DNA of 64,000 nucleotides from JAGQOZ01 sp041399205 (lineage in GTDB: Bacteria > Planctomycetota > Planctomycetia > Pirellulales > Pirellulaceae). The notes under the pieces are model-generated. The model was not told the origin of the DNA and ran no database searches. It saw only the letters and a program-made list of their open reading frames with translations. The stretch lies in the NCBI GenBank assembly GCA_041399205.1, contig JAWKTK010000009.1, positions 1 to 64,000 on the forward strand, given 5' to 3'. The position numbers and the translations under genes are program-made. Below are positions 36,165 to 49,407 of the stretch, one piece after another. Numbering within the stretch: the stretch's first letter is position 1; each line of letters starts with the position of its first letter.

Positions 36165-36325
36165 GCGTGCTTCGGAGCCGCCAGAATTCGATGCACTTTT
36201 GGAGCTTCCGGCTGCCAACGCAATCGCGTTCCATTCAAAACACCGTTGCAACGGGTCTGAGTTGTGACTACAAACAAACCTACTCACCGTTGCGATTGGT
36301 TGGTCTAAAACTTGGCGTCTAAACT

Positions 36326-39300
36326 ATGTCGAAGCGCAAACGTACTCACAAGCGAATGCAAAAACGTCCCGAACCAGCAAAGTATGCGGTTTCGAATCGG
36401 ACGTTATTTCAAGTGTTGGCCGTCATTGCGTTGCCGTTTGTGATTTACGGCGGTTGGAGAGTCTGGCGTAACAACGCGAATTCGTCTCAAGTTGCCATAA
36501 CGGCGAATTCGACTGATTCGACAGATTTGATCGTAGAACCGGACGGCGTGGATGCCGCCGTTCGTTCGCAACATCTGGACGTCAACGATAATGACAACCA
36601 AGACATTGCAACCAATCCGGAAATCGCTCCGGCACCAGGTGCAAAACAACGGTCGTTTGTAGCCCCGTTGGCAGATGCGTATCGCCGCATCGATCCCAAT
36701 GCCGATGGCTGGGAAACCGAAGCGTTTCATGACGCCACCAGCCAGCAACTGGATCAATTGACTCGGCTCTTCAAAGAAACCACTCCGGATTCCGATGCCA
36801 AACTAACCGATTGGGTAGCCGCTGATTTTCAACAAGCCACCCTGCGTCCTGCTCAGTTGCAAGAAGTTTTTCAAGACGAAGCATTACGAGTGCTCCGCGC
36901 GGATTCGTTGGACGGCATGGACAACGCGGTTGCCAGTGACGTGGCGAACGCCAGTCCGCAGAAGTTGTTGAGCGCGGTGGATCAGTTTCGCGAATTCTAT
37001 CGCGGCGGCCAGATTGAGCGGATCAAGCTCAGCCTTTCAAAGTCGAATTCGACCAACACCATCCGCAAACTCGCATGTACTTTCAATCGTTTGGTCCCAC
37101 TTCGAACGGCACTCTTCAAGTCAATGCCGAATGGATTTTAGGCTGGTCGCTGGGTGTGGATCAGATTCCCAAATTGCGTTCGATTCAGTTGGCTCAGTTT
37201 GAAGCGGTCGAGCATCTGGATTCGGCCGAACGGATGTTTTCGGACTGCACGGAAGCGGTGCTGGGTGACACGGACGCATATCGTGAACAGTTTTCTCGTT
37301 CTACTGATTATTGGCGAAGTCGTTTGCCGCGTGACCTGGGACTGGATGTCGTGGCGAACCACGGAGTCGCTTTAGGCGATGTCAACGGCGACTTGCTGGA
37401 CGATATCTATGTGTGCCAGCAAGGCGGATTGCCGAATCGTTTACTGATCCAAAATGCGGATGGAACATTGCGAGATGCCACGGCACAGAGCGGAGCGGAT
37501 TGGCTGGATTACTGTGCCAGTGCGTTGCTTGTGGACTTTGATAATGATGGAGATCGAGACTTAATTGTGCGCAGGAGTGGCGGATTTGATCATGTCCAAT
37601 GACGGACAGGGTCGGTTTCAGTTGGAGTTTGGTACCAGCACAGAAGCTCAGACTTTTTCGGTGGCGGCGGCTGACTTTGATTTGGATGGTGATTTAGACG
37701 TCTATGTGTGCGGCTACAATCCCACGGCGTCGACACTTCGCCGAGGCGTCATGGGAGAACCGATGCCGTATCACGACGCCAACAACGGCGGCCGCAATTT
37801 GCTTTTGCGGAACGACGGTAATTGGTTGTTCACCGACGCTACGTCCGACGTGGGCTTGGACCAAAACAACAGTCGCTTCAGCTTTGCGGCGTCGTGGGAA
37901 GACTATGACAACGATGGCGACCCCGATCTGTATGTGGCAAACGATTATGGTCGCAATAATCTGTATCAAAATAACGATGGCACGTTTGTGGATGTGGGCC
38001 CGAATTGGGAGTGGAAGACATGTCGGCTGGCATGTCGGCCAGTTGGGCGGACTTCAATCACGACGGTTGGATGGACTTGTATGTTTCCAACATGTTTTCC
38101 GCTGCGGGAAATCGCATTACGTACCAGCGGCAATTCAAAACAGAAACGAACGCCCAGATTCGCGAACAGTTTCAGCGACATGCTCGAGGCAACACGTTGT
38201 TTGTGAATTCGGCCGATGGCTTTCGCGATATTAGCGAACAAGCCGGAGTGACCATGGGACGCTGGGCGTGGGGATCGCGATTTGCCGATCTCAACGGCGA
38301 TGGCTGGGATGATTTGGTTGTGGCGAACGGCTTCATCAGCACGGATGATACGGGCGATTTGTGAAGTGTTTATTGGCGGCAGGTCGTGTCGCAATCGCCG
38401 ATCGATGATTTTTCCGAACGAACCGTTTTGCGTTATCGCCAAGGCTGGAAAGCGGCTGAATCGATTGCTGCATGAAGATCGTTCGTTCAGTGGTCATGAA
38501 CGCAATTGTGCGTTCTTGAACCTTCCTAGCACCGCCGCCGATCAGCGGTTTGCGGATATTTCGGCCGTGAGCGGATTGGATATGGCGGATGATGGTCGAG
38601 CGATCGCGGTGTGTGACTGGGATTTTGATGGTGACCTGGATCTGTGGATAACCAACCGCACGGCTCCTCGAATTCGCTTGATGCGAAACAATAGCCAACG
38701 CCAGAACAATTTTGTGGCGTTTAAACTACAGGGTGACGGGCAGCGCACCAATCGCGACGCCGTGGGTGCTCGAATCGAATTGGTGCTGGAAACTAGCGAT
38801 GGCACTCGGTTAGTAAAATCGGTGTCGGCTGGCGAAGGCTTTCTGTCTCAGTCCAGCAACTGGCTCCATTTTGGTTTAGGTCGCGCTCAGCGAATTCAAA
38901 AAATCATTGTGGACTGGCCCAACGCCGAGCGCCGCGAATATGACGGTCTGCAAGCAAATCAACGCTATATCGTCGATCAAAAAAGTCAGCAGGTCGCCGC
39001 TTGGTCGCCGCCGGCCCATCGAGAACCTTTGAAGGCGTCTTCGCCTCAAACGGTTGAATCGAATGGAATGGCGCGAACCATCTTGCCTGCCAAACGTTTG
39101 CTACCGACCTTGCGCAGCGATGACTTCGAAGAATCGATCAATACCAAGGTCACCGGCCCGACCGTCATTTCCATTTGGTCCGCCACGTGCGTTTCCTGCG
39201 TGAAAGAGCTGAGCGAATTCACGTCGCACGCAGACCAGCTTCGTGCTGCCGGTTTGAACGTAATCGCCATCAACTTGGATAACTTGGAAGGCGATGCACA

Positions 39301-40444
39301 ACAGGCACAACAGATTCTGCAGAGGATAGATTTTCCGTTCCTGGCCGTGTCTGGCAGCATGGAATTAGTGCGAAGTTTGGATGTACTGAAGCGAGCGATC
39401 TTGGATCGGTGGCAGACGTTGTCTGTGCCGACCAGTCTGCTGGTGGATGAACACGGTTTTGTTACCGCCATCTACCAAGGTCCAGTCGAAATCAAGCAAC
39501 TCTTGGCGGATTTGCAACTGCAAAAGCTTCCGGAAACACGACTGCGCGAATTCAGTTCACCGTTTTCGGGGAAGTGGATTATGCCGCCACCAACGGCTGA
39601 TCCGTTACAAGTGGTTTCTCGGTTTATTGATGAAGCCATGATTCAAAGCGGCATTGACTATTTGGAACGTCACGCGGAACTAGCGGATCAAACGTTGCCA
39701 GGATCCAGTCAAGAACCGGGCGATTTGTTTCACGTCTTGGCGGTGCTGCTACGCGACCAGCAACAGACGGATGAATCGATGTTGGCGTTTCAGAAAGCCA
39801 TTGAATATCGGCCGAATGATTTTCGCTTTCGCACGGACTTTGCGAGCCTACTTGCCGAAGTCGGCAAACTGGAGGAGGCGGCCGAGCAACTGCAGCAGGG
39901 CGTGCGCATTAATTCACAGGACATTTCGGTGCAGCGTAAGCTGGCCTTTGTCCGCATGGCGCAAGGTAACTTCGCCGCAGCCATTGTTCCCTTTCAAACC
40001 GTGTTGGAAAAGCAACCCAACGACGTGGCGTCTTGGTACAACTTGGCCAATGCACTCCGTTCGAACGGCCAGTTGATGGCAGCCTTGGACGCCTATCGGC
40101 AGACACTGAAGGTCCAGCCCAACATGACGCTGGCAGCCAATAACTTGGCGTGGATCCTGGCAACTCATCCCGATGATACTTTGCGAAATGGTTCGGAAGC
40201 CGTTCAATGGGCTGAACACGTGTGTCAACAGACCGAATTTGCCGAACCATCTTTTCTTGACACATTAGCCTGTGCATATGCGGAAGCGAATGATTTCGAA
40301 CAAGCAGTTTCCACCGCAAAGCAAGCAATGGAAGTGATGCGCGAACGTGACGTACAGGCGGTTTCCAGAATTCGCGGGCGAATGGAACAATTTGAACAAC
40401 AACAGCCGTTTCGCGATCCGTCGCTGCCAGCCAATCGGCAGTGA
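36326..40444 (+). CDS. VCBS/ASPIC-UnbV protein fused to thioredoxin-like and TPR domains, frameshifted
   Basis: A single gene of about 1370 codons from ATG 36326. The N-terminal membrane helix is LFQVLAVIALPFVIYGGW. FG-GAP/VCBS repeats with calcium loops lie between about 37370 and 38660 (LGDVNGDLLDDIYV, DFDNDGDRDLIV, DFDLDGDLDVYV, DYDNDGDPDLYV, DLNGDGWDDLVV). An ASPIC/UnbV domain follows (GARIELVLETSDGT, ~38760-38940), then a redoxin domain with a CVSC active site (SATCVSCVKELSEF, about 39180) and TPR repeats (39720-40330). Frames change near 37080, 37570, 38005 and 38365. Probably anchored outside the cytoplasm, facing the periplasm. Confidence 0.7.
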
Positions 40445-40577
40445 ACTGAGGTCACAAGGTGCACCGGCCGATCGCAGGCAATCGTTCTGTATTGGCGAGT
40501 TTTTTCGATATTTTTTCTGATCAGGCGTCAAAATTTGCTTGCATTTTGTAGCTGAAAATTGGACGCTATACACCGGA

Positions 40578-40598
40578 CGTCAGGCGCGGGGCCTGACG
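40578..40598 (+). other. Perfect hairpin upstream of the PEP-CTERM gene
   Basis: CGTCAGGC, loop GCGGG, GCCTGACG: 8 bp with no mismatch, 77 bp before the next start codon. It lacks a T-run, so it may be the end of the upstream transcript or a leader element. AGGCGTC recurs at 40526 and 40632 as short related words. Confidence 0.45.
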
Positions 40599-40674
40599 CG
40601 AGTTCTTGTTAAGACGCCCTTCTTTCTTTTCAGGCGTCTGGAGTGCGGGAGTATTTTTAGGAGGTGTTTCTCTG

Positions 40675-42810
40675 ATGAAGCGTGTTGTGTGCTTGTTTGC
40701 CGCTTCGGCGGTATTTCTATGCGCGGGGATTGCTAGCGCAGAAATCTCGGAAGGGCTGGTTTCTTACTGGCCCTTGGATGGCAGTTTTGTTGACGTGGTA
40801 GGTCAAAATGACGGGGAACTTCAAGGTAGTGACCTTGATCCGGTTTTTGACCCAGGACGATTTGGTGCCGGTATTCGTTTGGATGGCATCGATCAATTTG
40901 TGGAAATCCAGGGTGACGAGTCGAATTTCGATTTTGTTGACCAGGATTTTTCCATTTCCGCTTGGTTTACCGTGGATGCTTTTGATAAGAGCTGGCAGGC
41001 CTTGATCGCCAAAGGTGAAGGCAATCGCTGGCGAGTTCACCGTCGTGGTGGTGAAGATATCATGACGTGGAACGGTGGTAACGCGGATGTTCCGGCGTAT
41101 TTTCCGGATGACTTCGGCTTGAATTCGGCCAGCGACGGTGAACTACACCACTTTGTGGGCGTTTCCACTGCTGATGAAGTGCTGATGTACATCGATGGCG
41201 AATTGGTTTCCGTTGGTCCTGCGCCGAACATCGAAAACAACGACATGCCGGTCATGATCGGTGAAAACCCAGACGCACGAGGTCGAACTTGGGCTGGTCT
41301 GATCGACGATGTGGCGATTTGGGGCCGAGGCTTGGATGAATCGGAAGTCAGTTTTCTGTGGAATGGTGGCGAAGGCCGAGTTCCCACGGATCCGGGCGAT
41401 ATTCCTCCGATTTTCATCGGCGGTCAATCCACCATTGGTGCTCGTTCCTATGAAGGAGCTCGTTCGAACGAAGTTTTTGGCGAAGTGGGAATTGCCAGTG
41501 GCTTCACTGGACGCATTGTTACGTTTGCAGAGCACGGACTCACCATTGACAATCACACGACTGCCGAAGAAGTATTGGACGACTTTGAAGGTGTGACTTC
41601 GCTGGAAGCCTATCCTGTGGCCGACCTTGGTGGCGGTGGTGGAACCTTTGGTGAAACTCAGCCCTATCCCAATGGTGTAGACGATGACAGTCAAAATGAC
41701 TTTGCGGTTCGCTTGACCGCCAATGTCACGATTCCAGCCGGCTCGTGGAGCATCGGTTTTGGTTCGGACGACGGTGGCCAAGTCACGCTGGACGGCATTG
41801 AATTTGACGATTTCCAAAACAGCGATTCGTTTGACGACAATCAAATTCGCTTTGAAGGTAATCGAGGTCACGCGTGGACGGTGGGTACATTCACAACAGC
41901 CGAGGAAACGGAAGTTACTCTGGTCGCTTCGTTTCATGAACGAGGAGGCGGGGACAGCTTTGAAATTGCCCTGTTGGATGAAGACATTCTGGAAGACCCA
42001 AATCCTGCAAACGGTTGGCAGTTGTTGGGGGATGGTACATATGGTTGGAGCGTTAAGACGGAAGCCGCGCCGCTTCTGTCGGCCGATCTGACCGCCACCG
42101 CCACGGCCGCTCGTCCGTTGCAGTTTGACGTCAATGGAGACAGTGGTGAAGCAGACACGCTGGCCGTGGAAAATCCCGATCCTAGCATCTACACCACAAC
42201 GTTGAATGTTGACGGTCTGACGTTCCAGATTGCTCCCACCGGCAGCGTTGCCAGCGGCGAAGCGTTCAAGATCATTGATGCGGACGTCGTTACCGGAACA
42301 CCAACAATCACTTCCACCGATGGAAAGAATTGGGTGTTTGATTCGGCAACGGGTCGAGTTTGCTTGGACAGCTGCCCCGGTGCTGGAAACCTGGGCGACT
42401 TCAACAACGATGGTTCCGTAACCACGGCTGATTTGGACGTCATGGTATTGGGCAACGCTGCTTTCGACGTTACCGGTGACGGTGCTGCGGACGCTGCGGA
42501 CGTCAGTGAAATGATTGTCAATTTGATTGGTACTTGGATTGGCGATTCCAACGGTGACGGTGAATTCGGTACGGGTGACTTCGTTCAGGTCTTCACCATC
42601 GGCAAGTTCGAAACAGGACAAGCTGCTCTGTGGTCCGAAGGAGACTGGAATTTGGACGGACAGTTCAACACCAGTGACTTCGTAGCTGCATTCACCGAAG
42701 GCGGCTTTGAAAAAGGTCCTCGAGGTGGTGTGGCTGCCGTGCCCGAACCCGCCAGCATGGCCATGCTGTTCGTCGGAATGTTAGGACTGCTGAAGTTCCG
42801 TCGTAAGTAA
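40675..42810 (+). CDS. LamG and PA14-like PEP-CTERM secreted protein
   Basis: 711 residues from ATG 40675, with an unusually strong ribosome-binding site (AGGAGGTG, about 40660). Signal peptide MKRVVCLFAASAVFLCAGIASA. A LamG/concanavalin-like domain (residues about 28-235: VSYWPLDGSFVDVVG, FSISAWFTVDA, GLIDDVAIWGRGLDE) is followed by a PA14-like region (about 270-470: SWSIGFGSDDGGQVTLDG). Dockerin-like calcium loops follow (DFNNDGSVTTADLD, DSNGDGEFGTGDF, DWNLDGQFNTSDF), and a C-terminal sorting signal VPEPASMAMLFVGMLGLLKF ends in RRK. PEP-CTERM proteins are exported and processed by an exosortase, which is not in this window. A clean terminator follows. Confidence 0.9.
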   Translation: MKRVVCLFAASAVFLCAGIASAEISEGLVSYWPLDGSFVDVVGQNDGELQGSDLDPVFDPGRFGAGIRLDGIDQFVEIQGDESNFDFVDQDFSISAWFTVDAFDKSWQALIAKGEGNRWRVHRRGGEDIMTWNGGNADVPAYFPDDFGLNSASDGELHHFVGVSTADEVLMYIDGELVSVGPAPNIENNDMPVMIGENPDARGRTWAGLIDDVAIWGRGLDESEVSFLWNGGEGRVPTDPGDIPPIFIGGQSTIGARSYEGARSNEVFGEVGIASGFTGRIVTFAEHGLTIDNHTTAEEVLDDFEGVTSLEAYPVADLGGGGGTFGETQPYPNGVDDDSQNDFAVRLTANVTIPAGSWSIGFGSDDGGQVTLDGIEFDDFQNSDSFDDNQIRFEGNRGHAWTVGTFTTAEETEVTLVASFHERGGGDSFEIALLDEDILEDPNPANGWQLLGDGTYGWSVKTEAAPLLSADLTATATAARPLQFDVNGDSGEADTLAVENPDPSIYTTTLNVDGLTFQIAPTGSVASGEAFKIIDADVVTGTPTITSTDGKNWVFDSATGRVCLDSCPGAGNLGDFNNDGSVTTADLDVMVLGNAAFDVTGDGAADAADVSEMIVNLIGTWIGDSNGDGEFGTGDFVQVFTIGKFETGQAALWSEGDWNLDGQFNTSDFVAAFTEGGFEKGPRGGVAAVPEPASMAMLFVGMLGLLKFRRK

Positions 42811-42851
42811 GAAGTCCATCAGGGCTTGATCCACAATTTGTTGACTCGTAG

Positions 42852-42883
42852 AAGAGCTCCTTGTTCGCAAGGAGCTCTTTTTT
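42852..42883 (+). terminator. Rho-independent terminator with UUCG loop
   Basis: Stem AAGAGCTCCTTG/CAAGGAGCTCTT (12 bp, no mismatch), tetraloop TTCG, then six T (42878-42883). It serves the PEP-CTERM gene on the plus strand. The reverse strand also has an A-tract, so it may act for the convergent membrane-protein gene too. Confidence 0.92.
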
Positions 42884-42885
42884 AT

Positions 42886-45800
42886 GCGCACTCAACCGCA
42901 ATGAATCATTTTCCCACTGTCCCAATTTGTCCATCAAACGCAAAACGTCTTGGCGGCGTTTTTCAAAGATCGCAAACAGAACAATGATTGCCACGCCGGC
43001 CAAGATTCCCGATACATACCAGATCCAAGTCTGTTGCAGATCCACTGCAGCAAACCAAATGACGGTCATCAACGAAACGGCCAGAAAGCTGATTCCCAGA
43101 ACAAGAACGATCGGATTCGCAGCCAATCCCGGCCATGATTCCGGCAATCGACAACACGGCCAGAACGATAGGCAACCGGTGCGTTACCTACTCCATTCAA
43201 GAAGATTTCGGCCGTCGACGAAACGTAGATCACCGCCGAGGCACCGGTTTGAACCGATGCGGCTGTGCTGGACGCAATCCGATTGCGATTCAATATGTCG
43301 CGAACAACACACACAATGCCGGTGGAATGAGCCAGACTTGCGGATGCGTCAAAACGAAATAGTACTATCGTGCAGCTGATACCAAAAACCTCCGTTAATG
43401 GCCAGCGCTTCGCCAGATGCCAAAACCAAACGACTTCCGCAGGCTGGCCAATACGCCATACGCCACGCCTACCGTCAGCATCACAAACGAATAATGCACA
43501 TTGGATGGCAGCAACCAAAAACCTAGTGCCGGCAGCAACGGCAGCAGCGCACCGGTATTGTGAAGCGGCCCAGCCAATACGGCGATTTTCCGGCGACTGG
43601 CAAATTCCGACAATCCAATACCAGCAAAGGCGATCGCCATGATCATGACGGGCCAAAGCTGTTGGACCCAGCCGGTAAACAGATAAGGAAACGCAATTCT
43701 CGCGTGGACAGCCATCAACATCAAACATTTCGGCCGCATACACATACGCTGTACGCTTTGATTCGCTTAACCCCAAGGGATCTCGTCCCGGCACGAGCGC
43801 TGCCATCAAGCTGGCCACCACCAGCATTCCCAACATCGCCAACAACGCCAATGCGATGGGCCACGCCGGCGAATCACCTCGACTAACATACAGTCCCACT
43901 TCGATCGAAAGAGCCAGCAACAGCATAGCGGCCGAACTGGCCAGCAATCCGGGAGTCACCGATTCGGCCGCTGCGGTCCAAGCGTTGCGAATTCGCACGA
44001 TTTTGGCTAAGGCCAATCCAAAAATGCCGCTACATAACGCCAATGCGATGGCCATCACCGCCGTTCGGTCGTACATTGTCGCGACGTTTGGATTCAAGAA
44101 CGACCAACCGCAGCAGACTGCACCCACGCTACCTATCACAAACGTCAGTTGTCGCAGCCTTGCCGCTCGAGCTCCGTCGGCCAGTAAACCGATCGCCGCC
44201 ATCTGTGCCAACACGGCTTGCGCCGCCACAAAGCGGAGCGAAAAGACGTCGCATTGAAATTGCGTAAACAGCCCCATACCAGCGACGATGGCCGCCAGCA
44301 TCAGATTTGCGCCCACAATGCCCCAGGGATCTGCGAGCGAAGTAGAAGTATCTGCGTCGGCCGTTCGCCATGCGGGCAATAATTTGCTAGTGACAAGAAA
44401 CTGTCATAAGCCATGCCGACGACTGAACAGGTAGCTGGCAGCCAACTGTACGCCGAAAGCACCACCGCCAGGCTCCACGGGAGCTCTTTTGGTTCTAACC
44501 GAAACGCCTGCAGCAATGGAGCGACACAAATCAATCCCAATCCGTACAACAATAGCGGTTGTCTGTGCGATTGCCGGTCCCAGTGCGTGGCCCAAATGGT
44601 TATGGCCGTTGCAGCAATGGCCATCAGAAAGGCAGGCCGCGGCAGTTGAGCGTTGGCGCTTTGCCAGTGCACGAATGCCAACATGGCAACCGCCACCAAC
44701 ATGAACGCCATCATCAAGTGGTGTAGCGAAAATATGGACTTCCAGCTCGGTTCGTTCGCTTCCTTACGAACCTTAATCCAGACGCTCACGAGGCTTGGTA
44801 ACACGAAAATCACTACGTTCAGTGAAGCAAAGTCGTATCCCGAATTTTCGAATAGGCTCAGCTTGTGTCCCACGTGCGCCCACCAAAACACAAACGTCAC
44901 TTCCCCTAAAACACTGGCCCAAACCAAGTAGCGTTGACGCTTGGCCGCCAAACTGCCACTGGCTGCAGACGCCGTGGCCGTCAACAGGCCCGCTACGGAA
45001 AGCCATGGATGCCATGGGCTGCGGTAGACGCTGAGCACACAGAACGCCGCCAGCCCCAATGTCAGCAAGGCAATTGGTCACACGTAAACTTCGCACCGCA
45101 TCGTCGGTTCGCAGTAGAACTGGTACCAGGGCCACTGGCCAGTAGCAGGCCCAGAACCATTACATGCAGCTGCGGCGAACGTGGCCGGCCACACGGTGGC
45201 TTGACCGGCCAGTAACGCGGTCGTTGCAGCGCGCACCGGAACCAGTCCTTCCGAAGTGATCCAAACAACGTGCGGCGACTGAACCAGGCCAAAACGCCTA
45301 GTGACAACAAGTTGTTATTACCGTTCGGCCGAGCGAAGAAGGTTGACGTGGTTTGGCCTTCGATCATGATAATCCAAGCGATGACGGCGAGTGTCGCCAG
45401 GAACGGAACGACGGCGATAATCCATTGCGGAACTAACCAGCGTTGCAAGCCTTGCGTGTCCAGTGGTTCGCCAAGCGAAGCCACAGATACAACAGCCACG
45501 CCAACGCAAAGACGGTAGATACCAACGAATTGAGTTCGGCCAGTTGCAGCCAATGGTCGGTGGACATGCCGGCGTTGCCAACGGCCATTAGATAGGCGGA
45601 CGTGGCGCACAGGTTGAATACTAGGCTGGAGACGAGTCCTAGTTCGGCACTTCGCAAACAAATGGCGTTTCCACGAATTCACCGCCAGCAGCAACATGGG
45701 AATGGTGAACGACAGGTTGATACCCATGTTCGCAAAAACGCTGCCGGGATTCGGTCCCGTGATCGGATGCGAACCCAATGTTCGAGCCAACAGGTAGACA

Positions 45801-48800
45801 AACATGGCAATCATCGGCATGGCCAGCAACACGGCCGAAGGAGCCACCACCATCCGCATTTTTTGCAAGTGATCGTCGCGCACGATTTGAAAGCGGCTGA
45901 CCGTTCGTTCCACTCCCCACTAAGACGGCACCCAGCACCAAACCAATTGCCAATAAGCTGGTGCTCCAAAGCTGCATGGCCAAATTGGAACCTCGAATCA
46001 AGAAACACATCCACACTACGGCCAAGAGCATACTGGCCAGAGGCAGCGACGTGACCGTGGTGAACACACCAAACCAACGCCACAGGTCGGCGGTTTTTGA
46101 GTCTGCCGAATCTGCTTCGTCGGCTTCGGCCGTCGGTTTGCCACTGGTCATCCGAGCATAAATCCACAGCGCAGCGCTGGCCAACAGGAAGTAGACCGAC
46201 GTGGACCAGCGCACAGCGGACGCGGTGGCGAACAATGAGTTCAATTCGCGGCGAACAAGATAAATCCAAGCCCAACGATCGCCAGCAGCGCTGCGAAACC
46301 GCTGGCCGAATCATCCGCTGTGATTTTCGTTTCGCCATCCAATCGCCGGTCAAAACCAAGCACCCAATCAGCAGCCACCAGAGTACCTCGACTCGCAGCC
46401 GCTGCGTGCGGCAATCGAAAGACTTGCAGTGAAGCTGGATCCACCACTTGGCGTTCCACTGTACCGTTTGGCCGTTTCTACGGAGATGAGAATGGTATCC
46501 AGCGAGGCACCTCGATGGAGCCAGTTCTGAATGACGCCGGGAAAAACGGCGTACAACACCAGCCACAGCAAGCAGATGATGGCGAATCCATGCGTCAGGC
46601 GTTCGACGGCGAGTGACGAGTCAATTCGCTTAGCCGATTCAGAATGGGCTGTTTGGCGGCAACGGAGTCGAGCGAACTACGACACTTTCCACAACCCAAC
46701 AATCGCCACCATGGCCAAAGCGTACCATTGAAATCGCTTGCGGATACGAATCGCCCAGCGGAACGGCTTGGTACCATGGCTGTAGATGGATCGCTCGATG
46801 CACTCCTGCCACAGCTGCCATCAGCAGGAAGCCCTGATGAGCCCAACAGCATTCCTTGGCTTGTTGCAACCTGGCCGACACCAACCACAGCAGAGCGACG
46901 CTCAGGAACAGCGCGTAGTGCGGTGCGTCTCGAACCACCAGCAGTGACGCGATCAGAAGAATCGACGCGGCGGCGTTGTTCAAATAGCGGCTTGCGGAGT
47001 GGGTGCGGCAGCATCGAATGGTGTTTTTCGCCAAGTGCGATAGCCAAAATCAATGACATATAACACGGTCGAGGCCACCGCAGCTGCCAGACTCCACGCT
47101 GCCGCCCAGCCCCAATGTGGTTCGACCGGAAACGCAATCGCTTGTGCGCTGGCCAGCGTCAATAAGGTGGCACCAACACCTTCCAGCCAACGGCGACCGC
47201 TAACATGTGCCGCCACATAGCAACCGGCGGCGTACAACACGTACAACAGGCAAACACTGGTGGCAGATTCGATTCGGCCGAACCCAAAGCCAGTCACAAA
47301 CAGGAATCCAATGGCAGCGGCCACACCTGACAAGTGACCATAGATGTCGGCGAAGGTCGGTTTGCCCATTCGCCGCAGAACGATAAACAATGCCGCGAAC
47401 ACCACGGCCACACCCGTCAACAGGAAACCGGTTTCCGCAGACAAAATGGCGTCCAAAAGCAATCGCAGCGAATTGGCATTCCACTGGATCTGGCCACGGA
47501 CCACCAAGCCCAGCAACGTGGCGGCGGCTGCCCACATGGCTCCGGACGCGTAATGAGTTTGTCGAATTCGAACGGCTTGACCCAACCCAAGCAAAACCGC
47601 TCCACTCAAACAGCTGGTCAGAATCATCATGCTTGGCCGTGGTACTGACAACACACAGCCGCTTAGCAATACCAACACGCCCAACAAGCCAACGCTGGTG
47701 GCGGCGATGACTTCCGCGGACAATCGCCGCACCGAAGCCATTCGACCGACAATCATGCCTGTCAATAATAGCGGCATGGCCATCAAGCTGCTGACCGGCG
47801 AAATCGCTTGTAGTGTGCCTTGGGCGTCGTTGCTGCGGAGTACCAAGAACGAAGTCAGCAGCACAAACGCAAAGGTAGCCAAGCCTAAGCCTTTCCAGAT
47901 TTCTGCGAGTCGAACCGTCAAATTCGCATCGTCCGAGCTTGGTAGGTTTTGTGGCAAATCGTCAGGATTCGAATCCGAATTCGCTCGATGCTGCCAATAC
48001 GCAGGCAGTACCGACAGCGCGTAGATGCTGATCGCCGGGACGTAAATGCCCAGCGTTGTCAGTTGATTTGTTTCCACGGGGACAAAGCGACGCACCAACA
48101 GATGGAACACAGACAAGCTGGCGACGATACAAGTGGTTAGCGCCGGAGTTTTGGGTGTCAACACTTTGGCAGCGTGGTAGCCACAGAAGGAAAAGATGCC
48201 TAGTGAAATCATTTCGCCCACGACGGTCGCCGCAGATACTTGTTGTGCATCGGTGAATGACGCCAATGCCAAGAAGTTGAGCGGCACCAGTAGCATGGCA
48301 ATCATCAACACGCCTTGGCTGGTGGTAGGCAATTTCCAGCGATGCGACGCATGCAATCCAACTCCAAACAGCGCCGCCGTGACTCCGGTAAAGACACCGA
48401 ACTTCAGTAACGGCATGGCTGCGATTTGCGTCCAAAAGCTGACAACCAACGCAATCGAACAAGACACAATCAACAGTCCACCGACGACTTCGCCCCAGCG
48501 AATGTTCTTTTCTTCCATGAAGGCGGCAAACACTTCGTTGAACGAACGCTTGGGCTTAGGCGGCTCGGTAAGTTGAGCTGACTCAACTGGTTCGGCCACC
48601 ACGGCAGCGGCGGCGAAGCGTATTCGGCGGCGCGCGCACGTCGGCCGTCGGTTGGACTGGTTGTGGGCGCGGGATGGGCGGTGACCGGTGCGGTTGGTTT
48701 GGTGATTCCGCTGCGTCGGCCGATTCGTTGCTGGAGACAGGCGTGGCGTTGTCTTCGACCAGTTCGGCTTCGACAATTTCTGCGGTGAGGCGACGATCGA

Positions 48801-49178
48801 TTGGTTCGAACCACGTTCGTCCGCAACATCCGCGACTAGGCTTGACGGCGACGAAGGCGTGTCTAGCGAGTCGGGCGAAACAATCACGCAGGTTACGGCT
48901 TGAGAAATGGAATCTAATTGCTGTTTGTCGATCAGCCCTTGGGCGTAGGCTTGTCGGAGGATATGCCGAGTTAGTTCGAGCGGTTGATCGGGGTTGGGAA
49001 AGGCACCGGACCAACCACACTGTAAACAACGTCCATGCTGCAGCACGCCGGCGCAGACTTGGCACCGGAAAGTGCGCGGAGAGATCATGTGCCACAGTGC
49101 CGCTAAGACAAGCCAAAATCCATGACCGATCAACGTGACCAGCAGCACAACAATCGCGATGGCAAAAATCTGCGTCAT
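42886..49178 (-). CDS. Very large polytopic membrane protein, many frameshifts
   Basis: I interpret 6.3 kb as one gene of about 2,090 residues. The start ATG 49178 (MTQIFAIAIVVLLVTLIGH) is followed by a zinc-ribbon-like stretch (CQVCAGVLQHGRCLQCGW) and a Pro/Gln-rich linker. Dozens of hydrophobic helices then run from about 48500 to 42950. Long intact pieces are 46980-48600 and parts of 43069-45100; breaks near 48700, 46990, 46600, 46250, 45650, 45080, 44380 and 43200 separate them. The last readable part is QDVLRLMDKLGQWENDSLRL, after which stop codons occur in all frames near 42886. It resembles the DUF2339-type giant planctomycete membrane proteins. Function unknown. It could be two or more genes. 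Confidence 0.5.
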
Positions 49179-49407
49179 ACGAATGACTCGCACCAAGAAT
49201 CGACTTAGAATCCCACACAGCGAGGCCGGACAATCAGCCGATTCGCTAGGGATTTGGTAGGAAAGTGTAAGTCTTTAGAGACTAAGGCACGACGAATTTG
49301 ACGCGAAATCCGTGTGGAATCTTTTCGAAAAAATGCGAGAGCTCGTGATATTCCACTCAGTCTGACAAGGATTTAGCCTAGTAATCGAAGTGAACGAATC
49401 ACGGTGG

